From the NCBI GenBank assembly GCA_009788055.1, contig WQSG01000017.1, positions 1 to 50,444 of the forward strand: a stretch of 50,444 bases of DNA, read 5' to 3'. This DNA is from Defluviitaleaceae bacterium. Lineage in GTDB: Bacteria > Bacillota > Clostridia > Lachnospirales > WQUN01. A program made the translations under genes and the position numbers. Positions 8,547 to 15,583 of this stretch are shown piece by piece; positions within the stretch are counted from its first letter, which is position 1, and each line of letters starts with the position of its first letter. The notes below the pieces were generated by a model. It did not search any database. It saw only the letters and a program-made list of their open reading frames with translations, and was not told the DNA's origin.

Positions 8547-9605
8547 ATGGATGAAAGTAAAAAAAACAGTATCTTGATTGTGGACGACGAACGCTCTAAT
8601 ATAACGGTTTTGCGTAATATTTTAGGGTCGTTGTATACGATATATGCATCTGTTGACGGCGAAGACGCTCTTGAAACGGCAGACGAGTTTGTTCCTGATA
8701 TCATTTTGCTGGATATTATCATGCCTGAAATGGATGGCTTTGATGTTCTTCAGGCGTTGAAAAAGTCGGAAAGAACGAAGGACATCGTGGTCATATTTAT
8801 TACGGGATTGGATAACCCCGAAGCCGAAGAGCGCGGTTTAACCTTGGGCGCGGCAGACTTTATTTCCAAACCGTTTAACCCCACAATTGTAAAACTGCGC
8901 GTAGAGTTGCAGACGCGTTTGATAAACAACGCACGCGCCATGGCAGAACAAGCGCAAGCATTAAGAGGCCGCACCGCTCATTTGCTGCGTGTACAGCACA
9001 GCGCGGCTAATGTTTTGGCGGGGCTGGTAGATAAGCGCGACAAAATAACAGGCAAACACATTGAGCAAACTTCAAAGTATATGGAAATACTGGTAGAAGC
9101 CATGAAGCAAGACAGTAGATTTAAGGACGCTGTGGCGGATTGGCATACAGACACCGTTGTTATGGCGTCACGTTTGCATGATATCGGAAAAATTACCGTT
9201 TCGGATTTGATTTTAAACAAGCCGGGAAAATTTACGCCCGAAGAATATGAAGAAATGAAGCAACACGCAATACAGGGTGAAAACATAATTAACGATGTTA
9301 TCGCCAGTTCGGGCAAGGAAGAAATTTTTGATAACGCAAAGCTGTTTGCAGGTAGCCACCACGAGCGGTGGGATGGTCTTGGATATCCCCGCGGGTTGGC
9401 GGGGAAAGATATCCCTTTCCATGGCCGCGTTATGGCAATTGCAGATGTATACGATGCATTGGTTTCTACGCGTCCGTACAAAGAATCATATTCACATGAC
9501 AAAGCTTGCAGCATGATTATCGAAAACAAGGGCACGCAATTTGACCCCGATATGGTAGACTTGTTCCTCACCGTTGCCGATGATTTCAAACAGGTAACGG
9601 AGTGA
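8547..9605 (+). CDS. REC-HD-GYP cyclic-di-GMP phosphodiesterase
   Basis: 352 residues. Receiver at 1-125 with D56 (LLDIIMPEMDG), a helical linker, then HD-GYP with HD at 211-212 (RLHDIGKI) and HHERWDGLGYP starting at 271; the metal-binding and GYP residues all appear present, so it should hydrolyse c-di-GMP to pGpG/GMP. Its receiver is strikingly similar to that of the upstream diguanylate cyclase, suggesting both are controlled by the same phosphodonor in opposite senses or at different times. The ATG at 8547 has GGAGGT at 8535-8540; the in-frame ATG at 8532 would place that RBS inside the coding region. Last gene of the island, followed by the composite palindrome. Confidence 0.93.
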   Translation: MDESKKNSILIVDDERSNITVLRNILGSLYTIYASVDGEDALETADEFVPDIILLDIIMPEMDGFDVLQALKKSERTKDIVVIFITGLDNPEAEERGLTLGAADFISKPFNPTIVKLRVELQTRLINNARAMAEQAQALRGRTAHLLRVQHSAANVLAGLVDKRDKITGKHIEQTSKYMEILVEAMKQDSRFKDAVADWHTDTVVMASRLHDIGKITVSDLILNKPGKFTPEEYEEMKQHAIQGENIINDVIASSGKEEIFDNAKLFAGSHHERWDGLGYPRGLAGKDIPFHGRVMAIADVYDALVSTRPYKESYSHDKACSMIIENKGTQFDPDMVDLFLTVADDFKQVTE

Positions 9606-9608
9606 GTT

Positions 9609-9828
9609 GGGACTGTTGCAAAACTAAGTTCTCGGGGCTCTGCCCCGAACCCCGCAAGCCTTTAAAAAGGCTTGACCCAAACTTTAACATGGACTAGCGA
9701 TAAACTGTATCGAAATTTCAAAAACCCGCGCGAACTGCGCGGGTTTTTCGTTAAAGTTTTGATGAAACTTTTTCAAAAGTTTCTGGGGTGTGGGGTGAAA
9801 CCCCACGGTCTTAATTTTGCAACAGCCC
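9609..9828. mobile_element. MITE-like composite palindrome with terminal inverted repeats
   Basis: About 220 bp with ends GGGACTGTTGCAAAA (from 9609) and TTTTGCAACAGCCC (to 9828), near-perfect inverted repeats of the GGNCTGTTGCAAA type seen at IS ends. Inside, in order: hairpin A (9631-9653), hairpin B (AAGCCTTT/AAAGGCTT, 9656-9673), a GC-rich hairpin C with T tract (9720-9749), then B and A again on the other strand (9765-9784 and 9785-9813). No coding capacity and no convincing target-site duplication. It fills most of the 325-base gap between the HD-GYP gene and lysC. Confidence 0.6.
9720..9749 (+). terminator. Rho-independent terminator after the signalling island
   Basis: Stem AAACCCGCGC/GCGCGGGTTT with a short loop, followed by TTTTTCG. 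It is also the central hairpin (module C) of the composite element at 9609-9828. Confidence 0.75.
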
Positions 9829-9867
9829 TTTTTTTACATATTTTAGCGTAACATATCCGTGTCAAAC

Positions 9868-9896
9868 TTGCATAAACCCGCATTTTGTGGTAAATT
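9868..9896 (+). promoter_or_regulatory. Candidate promoter for the lysC operon
   Basis: TTGCAT (9868-9873), 17 bases, TAAATT (9891-9896). Only about 35 bases remain before the lysC start, too few for a lysine riboswitch, and none was recognised. Confidence 0.4.
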
Positions 9897-9930
9897 TTAA
9901 AGCAATTGTTTTGTTTGAAGGGAAATTGTA

Positions 9931-11175
9931 ATGGAAAACTTGATTGTACAAAAATACGGCGGTACATCTGTTGCAAATGCCGAGCGCATTATGCACGTTG
10001 CAAAAACGGTTTCGGACACATATAAAAAAGGAAAACGTGTGGTTGTTGTGGTATCGGCGCAAGGGCACACTACAGACAGGCTTGTGGAAAAAGCAAGGGG
10101 CATAAGCTCGGACTCTAACCGCCGCGAGCTGGATATGTTGCTTGTCACGGGCGAGCAGCAATCTGCCGCACTTATGGCAATGGCGTTACAATCGCTGGGG
10201 CATGATGCGGTTTCTTTGAATGCCGCGCAGGTTGGTATCGAAGCTACTTCTGTCCACGGGAACGCGCAGATTAAGCGGATTCGTACGGCGCGTTTGACGG
10301 AAGAATTGGAAAAAGGGCGCATAGTGGTTGTCGCGGGTTTCCAAGGCATAAATCGTTTTGGCGATATGACCACCCTTGGGCGCGGCGCAAGCGATACCAC
10401 GGCTGTCGCGCTGGCGGCGGTTCTTGAAGCGGAACTTTGCGAAATTTATACGGATGTGGACGGCATTTACACCGTGGACCCGCGTATCGTTCCCACTGCA
10501 AAAAAACTGGACGTAATAAGTTATGACGATATGTTAGAGCTTGCATCTTCGGGGGCGGGTGTGCTGCATAACCGCGCTGTGGAAATGGCAAAGCGGTACA
10601 GGGTAAATTTGGTGCTTCGTTCAAGCATGAGCGAAATTCCCGGCACATTGATTAAGGAGGCAACAGAGGTGGAACGATTAGCGGTTAGCGGCATTGCAAT
10701 AGACCGAAACGTGGCGCGCATAAGCGTTACGGGGCTTGAGGATAAACCGGGCGTGGCGTACAGTATTTTCGACCCGCTTGCGAAAGGAAAACTTAATGTA
10801 GACGTAATCCTCCTTTCTGTGGGCGAGGGCGAAAAACGTGATTATTGCTTCACCGTTCACAAGCAAGAGATGGGGCTTGCCTGCGAAATTTTGGAGCAAA
10901 ACAAAGAAAAAATAGGTTACGATACCCTTATCACGGACGAAAATTTGGCAAAGCTTACAATAGTTGGCGCGGGCATGGCAAACAACGCGGGTGTGGCGTC
11001 TACAATGTTTGAAGCCCTTTACGAATGCGGAGTTAATATCGAAACAATATGTACTTCCGAAATAAAAATCACCGTGCTAATCGACCAACGCCATATCACA
11101 AAAGCCGCCAAGGCAGTGCATGATAAGTTCGAGCCGATGTTTTCAAAAGACTATACACAAACGGAAGACGCATAA
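9931..11175 (+). CDS. lysC: Aspartate kinase, monofunctional
   Basis: 414 residues. Phosphorylates L-aspartate, the first step towards lysine/diaminopimelate, threonine and methionine; cytoplasmic. The kinase domain starts with the family motif KYGGTSV (residues 8-14), continues with TTLGRGASDTTAVALA and the EIYTDVDGIYTVDPR loop, and is followed by two ACT domains (about 270-405) that normally bind lysine or threonine. Length is normal for a monofunctional enzyme with no homoserine dehydrogenase fusion. RBS GAAGGGAAA precedes ATG 9931. The stop TAA overlaps the next ATG by one base, tying aspartokinase translation to a receiver-domain protein, which is an unusual neighbour. Confidence 0.95.
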   Translation: MENLIVQKYGGTSVANAERIMHVAKTVSDTYKKGKRVVVVVSAQGHTTDRLVEKARGISSDSNRRELDMLLVTGEQQSAALMAMALQSLGHDAVSLNAAQVGIEATSVHGNAQIKRIRTARLTEELEKGRIVVVAGFQGINRFGDMTTLGRGASDTTAVALAAVLEAELCEIYTDVDGIYTVDPRIVPTAKKLDVISYDDMLELASSGAGVLHNRAVEMAKRYRVNLVLRSSMSEIPGTLIKEATEVERLAVSGIAIDRNVARISVTGLEDKPGVAYSIFDPLAKGKLNVDVILLSVGEGEKRDYCFTVHKQEMGLACEILEQNKEKIGYDTLITDENLAKLTIVGAGMANNAGVASTMFEALYECGVNIETICTSEIKITVLIDQRHITKAAKAVHDKFEPMFSKDYTQTEDA

Positions 11176-11540
11176 TGTGCATCCTCATTATCGACGACAC
11201 CCCAATGATTATCTCTGCGTTAAGCAGGATTCTTTTGCCGCATTATAAGGTAAAAGTTGCGCGGGACGGCGAAGAGGGGCTTAAACTGGTGGAGCGTTTT
11301 CCCATCAGCGTTATTTTGCTGGATGTTAATATGCCGGGGATTTCCGGCTTTGAAGTGCTTGAAAAATTGCAATCGTCCGAAAAAACAAAGAGTATTCCCG
11401 TTATAATTTTAACGGCTTCCGACGAAAAAGAAGACATGAAACAAGCGTTTTCTTTGGGTGCTGTTGACTATATTAAAAAACCGTTTACGGAAGAAGATGT
11501 GCTTCGCAGAGTAAAATTAGCAAAGGAGAATGTGACGTGA
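11175..11540 (+). CDS. Single-domain response regulator (REC only)
   Basis: 121 residues consisting of one CheY-like receiver: acidic pair DD at 7-8, phospho-acceptor D50 (ILLDVNMPG), a Thr in ILTASDE, and the conserved Lys in DYIKKPF. There is no output domain, so it would act as a phosphate shuttle or by protein contact. Start ATG overlaps the lysC stop; its own stop overlaps the GTG of the next gene, an Hpt protein that is the obvious phosphotransfer partner. Confidence 0.92.
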   Translation: MCILIIDDTPMIISALSRILLPHYKVKVARDGEEGLKLVERFPISVILLDVNMPGISGFEVLEKLQSSEKTKSIPVIILTASDEKEDMKQAFSLGAVDYIKKPFTEEDVLRRVKLAKENVT

Positions 11541-12055
11541 AAAAGCTAACAAGAGAAGAAGCAAGGCTTAGAATTGATTTTATGAAAGGGCAAAAATATA
11601 CATTTCACGACCTAAACGCAGAAATTACGGCAGGTCATTACGCAACAGCGCGTCGTCTTGCCCACACACTAAAAGGTATATCAGGTTTGATTGGCGAACA
11701 CGCTCTTGCCGATATCGCTTTAAAAATTGAAAGGCAATTAAACGAACAAAAAGCACCCGACGAAAACGATATGTCGGCTCTTGATAACGAACTTAACCGT
11801 GTTTTAACAGAAATTGCAGACTCGGGTATTCTGGATGAAGGTGTGCTTAGCACGCCGCCCACAAGAGACGAGCAAACCGTTTTGTTTAATAAATTGCAAA
11901 AAATGCTTGAAGAAAATGATGCCGCCTGCATGGAAATTCTCCCTGAAGTTTCCATAATATATGAGACAAAAGTTCTTGTGCGTCAAGTGGAAAAATACGA
12001 CTTTGAACACGCACTTATTACACTAAAAGTTTTGCGCGAGGTAGTGGGGGTTTAA
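11537..12055 (+). CDS. Stand-alone Hpt phosphotransfer protein
   Basis: 172 residues from GTG 11537, with AAGGAG at 11522-11527. The Hpt domain covers about 20-110, with phospho-acceptor H43 in ARRLAHTLKGISG. The C-terminal 60 residues (L-x-K-M-L...D-A-A-C-M-E-I-L...Y-D-F-E-H-A-L) match the module that follows Hpt in both hybrid kinases at 2820-6814, so this protein looks like a detached tail of such a kinase. Together with the preceding receiver it forms a two-protein relay without a kinase in this operon; the kinases 5 kb upstream are candidate donors. Confidence 0.88.
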   Translation: MKKLTREEARLRIDFMKGQKYTFHDLNAEITAGHYATARRLAHTLKGISGLIGEHALADIALKIERQLNEQKAPDENDMSALDNELNRVLTEIADSGILDEGVLSTPPTRDEQTVLFNKLQKMLEENDAACMEILPEVSIIYETKVLVRQVEKYDFEHALITLKVLREVVGV

Positions 12056-12060
12056 TCACC

Positions 12061-13014
12061 GTGAAAAAATTTTTTGTTTTGATGCTCGCTTTTGCGATTG
12101 CACTTAGCTTTTCCGGCTGTTTTGGGGCGTCCGATGATGGGCGGCCTGTAATCCGCATAGGCTATTTGCCCATTACTCATGCCATGCCGCTGTTTACCGT
12201 TTCCGATATGGTTGCGGATTATAGCGATTTTGCTGTGGCTTTGGAACGGTTCAGTTCTTGGCCGGACTTAATGGACGCGCTGAACGGCGGGCACATAGAC
12301 GGCGCGTCTGTACTTATCCAGCTTGCGATGGTTTCAAAAGAGGCGGGTGTGGATTTGCGTGCGGTTGCACTGGGTCACAGAGACGGAAATATCGTTGTTG
12401 TTGCCGATTATATCGAAACGGTGCAAGACCTTCGCGGCAAAACAATTGCCATACCAAGCCCCATGTCTACCCACAGTATGTTGCTTAATATGTTGCTTGC
12501 GGAAAACGATATGAGTCAAGATGATGTTGATGTAATACAGTTAGCACCTACGGAAATGGTTTCTGCATTGGCAAGCGGCAGTATTTCTGCCTATGTTGTT
12601 GCAGAACCGTTTGGTGCAAGGGCAGTGACACTGGATGTAGGTGTTAAATTTGCGGAATCGCATGATATATGGGAAGACTCTTTGTGTTGCGCATTGGTGT
12701 TTTCATACGATTTTATAAGAGAAAACGAAGACATTGTTTCAAAATTTATGCATATGTATCATGAAGCGGGGGCGTTTTTAGAACGGAACATAAACCCGAT
12801 AACATACAGGGTGCGGGAAATTGCATCGCGCTACCTTATGGTGGACGATGAGACATTGGAGCTTTCTTTAAAGTGGATTTCTTTTGCAGACCTTAACATT
12901 AATGAAGCGGAATACGACAAATTATATAACCTTATGATAGATATGGGCTTATCTCAGTCACCGCCGAGGTTTAACAATTTCGTGATAAATCATTGTTGCA
13001 TTGGGGGGCAATGA
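12061..13014 (+). CDS. ABC importer substrate-binding lipoprotein (SsuA/NMT1-like)
   Basis: 317 residues. Lipoprotein signal peptide with lipobox FSGC (Cys about residue 20), then an NMT1/SsuA-type periplasmic-binding fold beginning IRIGYLPITHAMPLF, with the family-type segments DGASVLIQLA, VALGHRDGN and VVAEPFGARAV. Relatives bind sulfonates, nitrate-like anions or thiamine precursors, and the ligand cannot be decided from sequence. GTG start with GGGGG about ten bases upstream. First of three genes forming a complete importer directly after the receiver and Hpt genes. Confidence 0.88.
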   Translation: MKKFFVLMLAFAIALSFSGCFGASDDGRPVIRIGYLPITHAMPLFTVSDMVADYSDFAVALERFSSWPDLMDALNGGHIDGASVLIQLAMVSKEAGVDLRAVALGHRDGNIVVVADYIETVQDLRGKTIAIPSPMSTHSMLLNMLLAENDMSQDDVDVIQLAPTEMVSALASGSISAYVVAEPFGARAVTLDVGVKFAESHDIWEDSLCCALVFSYDFIRENEDIVSKFMHMYHEAGAFLERNINPITYRVREIASRYLMVDDETLELSLKWISFADLNINEAEYDKLYNLMIDMGLSQSPPRFNNFVINHCCIGGQ

Positions 13015-13015
13015 C

Positions 13016-13792
13016 GTGAAAAAGACGGTAATAAGAGTAATTAACAGGTTTATGTATGCCCTTGGTGCGGTTTTTATTTTGATTGCAATTTGGCAGTTGG
13101 TGGTTATGTTTGGAGGGTTTAACCCTGCGTTGTTGCCGCCGCCCGTGTATGTTTTTCAAACGCTGATTGATATGACGCTAACGGGTGAATTGTTTGTTCA
13201 CGTGCGGATAAGCCTTTACAGGTTTTTTGTGGGCTATTCGTTGGCGGTTATTGCAGGGCTTATGGCGGGGCTTATTGTTGGGCAAGTGTCGTTTCTGTCT
13301 AAGCTGGTAGACCCGCTTACGCAGTTGCTTCGTCCTATCGCGCCCGTTGCGTGGATGCCGTTTATCGTTTTGCTTTTCGGCATAGGGGATATGCCCGCCA
13401 TCATGGTAATATTCATCGCCGCGTTTTATCCCGTGTTACTGTCTACTATAAGTGCTTCCAAAAAAATTGATAAAAGCTATTTGCGTGTTGCAAAAACGTT
13501 TGAAATAAAACAACCGCAAGTGTTTTTCAAGATTATAGTCCCCGCCATTTTCCCGTCCATTGCAAACGGAATGCATTTGGCATTGGGTACGGCGTGGGTT
13601 TTTCTTGTTGCGGGCGAAATGATGGGGGTACGCTCGGGGCTGGGGTTTCTTATCATGGATGCCAGAAACAATATGCAATCCGAAGTATTGCTGGCAACGA
13701 TTTGCGTAATCGCGCTTCTTGGGCTTATACTGGACAAAATAGTGACTTTCTTTGAAGTGCGGATTAACAGGCACTGGGGAATACAAAAGTAA
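13016..13792 (+). CDS. ABC importer permease (SsuC/TauC-like)
   Basis: 258 residues, about six membrane helices, of the BPD_transp_1 family. The cytoplasmic coupling loop reads SASKKIDKSYLRVAKTFE ... FFKIIVPAIFPSIANGM, close to the EAA-type motif that docks the ATPase. Start GTG 13016 is preferred: GGGGGG at 13003-13008 lies seven bases upstream and the GTG follows the upstream stop by one base. It should carry the substrate delivered by the lipoprotein at 12061 across the membrane. Confidence 0.9.
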   Translation: MKKTVIRVINRFMYALGAVFILIAIWQLVVMFGGFNPALLPPPVYVFQTLIDMTLTGELFVHVRISLYRFFVGYSLAVIAGLMAGLIVGQVSFLSKLVDPLTQLLRPIAPVAWMPFIVLLFGIGDMPAIMVIFIAAFYPVLLSTISASKKIDKSYLRVAKTFEIKQPQVFFKIIVPAIFPSIANGMHLALGTAWVFLVAGEMMGVRSGLGFLIMDARNNMQSEVLLATICVIALLGLILDKIVTFFEVRINRHWGIQK

Positions 13793-13811
13793 TTTGCGGG
13801 GGGGTGGGCAT

Positions 13812-14558
13812 ATGTATATAGAAATTGACGGGGTAAGCAAGCAATTTATGCATAATAAAACCCCGATATTGGCGTTGCAGAATGTAAATTTAAATATAGA
13901 AAAAGGCGAATTTATTTGCTTTTTAGGGCCTTCGGGTTGCGGCAAGACAACTTTGCTGAATATGCTTGCGGGTTACGACAAGCCCACATCAGGCGAAATA
14001 CGGATTGAGGGCGCGGTGGTGGATACCCCGTCCATTAAGCGTGCTACCGTTTTTCAAGGATACGATTTGTTGCCTTGGCGCACCGCACAAAAAAACGTTG
14101 AAATAGGCCTTGAGTCGTTGGACATGAGCAAGGAAGAACGAAAAACCATTGCGGACAAGTATCTCGACATGGTTGGCCTAACAGATTTTGCAAACCATTT
14201 CCCCAGTGCGATGTCGGGCGGGATGCGCCAGCGCGTTTCAATTGCGCGGGTGCTTGCCGTTAATCCCGAAGTAATTTACATGGACGAGCCTTTCAGCGCG
14301 CTGGATTTAATCTCGCGTTTGGCAATTCAAAAAAGCATACTGGGTTTGTGGCGCGAAAGCAAAAAAACAATCATCTTTGTCACACATATCATCGACGAGG
14401 CCATTCTTCTCTCAAACAGAATCGTTATTTTTTCGCCCTATCCCGGCAGAATCGTTCACATAATTGATGTTCCGCCAAATGCAAAAAAGGGCGACGATAT
14501 GCCCGAATATATAAAAATCAAAGACGAAATCCATCGCGTGTGTGAGATTTCTATTTAG
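13812..14558 (+). CDS. ABC importer ATPase (SsuB/TauB-like)
   Basis: 248 residues. Walker A GPSGCGKTT (39-47), Q-loop region (VFQGYDLLPW), signature MSGGMRQRVSIAR, Walker B VIYMDEPFSALD and the H-loop (FVTHIIDEA) are all present, as in SsuB/TauB ATPases that energise the preceding permease. ATG 13812 is chosen over an in-frame ATG at 13752 because the latter lies in the permease gene and a G-rich RBS (13797-13808) immediately precedes 13812. Ends with a stop that overlaps the convergent exonuclease gene's stop (TTAG), leaving no room for an ordinary terminator. Confidence 0.92.
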   Translation: MYIEIDGVSKQFMHNKTPILALQNVNLNIEKGEFICFLGPSGCGKTTLLNMLAGYDKPTSGEIRIEGAVVDTPSIKRATVFQGYDLLPWRTAQKNVEIGLESLDMSKEERKTIADKYLDMVGLTDFANHFPSAMSGGMRQRVSIARVLAVNPEVIYMDEPFSALDLISRLAIQKSILGLWRESKKTIIFVTHIIDEAILLSNRIVIFSPYPGRIVHIIDVPPNAKKGDDMPEYIKIKDEIHRVCEISI

Positions 14559-15316
14559 ATTTCCATTTCCAAACCGACGGGGCAGTGGTCAGAGCCCAGT
14601 ATATTCGGGTGGATTGTAGCTTCGCGGATGGCGGAGCGAAGTGCCTCGGATACCAGAAAGTAGTCGATGCGCCAGCCTACATTTTTTTCACGTGCGCGTC
14701 CCATGTAAGACCACCACGAGTATGCGTCTTTCGTGTCGGGGTACATATGCCGAAATGTGTCAACGAAACCCGCATCCAAAAGCGTGGTCATTTTTTCGCG
14801 TTCTTGCGGCGTGAAGCCCGCGTTGTTTACATTTGATTTTGCGTTTTTTATGTCAATTTCTTTGTGCGCCACATTCAAGTCTCCGCACACGATAACGGGT
14901 TTTTCAAATGCACACAAATATGCGCGGAAGTCGTCTTCCCATCGTTGCCGATAGTCCAGCCGCAGTAAGCCCCGTTGCGAATTTGGCGTATACACCGTGA
15001 TAAACCAAAACGTTTCAAATTCCAGCGCGACAATGCGCCCTTCGTGGTCATGCTCGTCCACGCCCATGCCGTTTTTCACAGAAAGCGGCTCTTTTTTTGA
15101 AAGCACCAGCGTTCCCGAATAGCCCTTTTTATCCGCCGAATTCCAAAACGAATGATATCCCAACTCTTTTATCTTATCCCCAAAATCCGCTTGCTCCGGT
15201 TGCATTTTTGTTTCCTGTAAGCCCACCAAATCATATTCGCCCGCACTCAAAAAATCCATAAATCCCTTGCCCATACACGCACGAAGCCCATTCACATTCC
15301 ACGAAACCATTTTCAT
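14555..15316 (-). CDS. xth: Exodeoxyribonuclease III
   Basis: 253 residues, normal length for the ExoIII/AP endonuclease family. It repairs abasic sites and degrades one strand of duplex DNA from 3' ends. Motifs visible: SWNVNGLRA at the N-terminus, LQETK (metal-binding Glu), VYTPNS, CGDLNVAH (catalytic Asp/Asn), and the C-terminal WRIDYFLVS and GSDHCPV (catalytic His). RBS GAGGAAAA upstream of ATG at 15316. Convergent with the ABC operon, stops overlapping by four bases. Confidence 0.95.
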   Translation of the reverse strand: MKMVSWNVNGLRACMGKGFMDFLSAGEYDLVGLQETKMQPEQADFGDKIKELGYHSFWNSADKKGYSGTLVLSKKEPLSVKNGMGVDEHDHEGRIVALEFETFWFITVYTPNSQRGLLRLDYRQRWEDDFRAYLCAFEKPVIVCGDLNVAHKEIDIKNAKSNVNNAGFTPQEREKMTTLLDAGFVDTFRHMYPDTKDAYSWWSYMGRAREKNVGWRIDYFLVSEALRSAIREATIHPNILGSDHCPVGLEMEI

Positions 15317-15443
15317 TTATTTTCCTCTTTCTAAATTAGGAAGTTATCGGATAGCCTGTCTGTAACGATACCACAAAAAAACACGGTCTCCCACCAAAAT
15401 TTTCGTATTGCAAAAACAAAATCGGTGTGCTATGCTTGACTGG

Positions 15444-15473
15444 TTGAATACACTTGGGAGCGGGAGATATAGT
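15444..15473 (+). promoter_or_regulatory. Promoter for the giant phosphatase gene
   Basis: TTGAAT (15444-15449), 18 bases, TATAGT (15468-15473), giving a leader of about 105 bases. The leader contains no riboswitch I recognise; it ends with the strong RBS GGAAGGAG before ATG 15584. Confidence 0.55.
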
Positions 15474-15583
15474 CGGGGGAGTGGTGCTGGTGATTATTTT
15501 CACGGCGGTTTAGGTGCATTGCGGTTGCTGTGCATCTTTTTGAATATAAAAATTACTTAGAGTAAAAAGGAAGGAGCAAGTGC

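Noticed and set aside
9897-9930. Lysine riboswitch before lysC
   Set aside because: The likely leader is only about 35 bases and the repeat element lies just upstream; no riboswitch core seen.
15474-15583. c-di-GMP riboswitch in the leader of the giant surface protein
   Set aside because: I looked because of the nearby c-di-GMP genes, but the conserved GEMM core sequences were not found.
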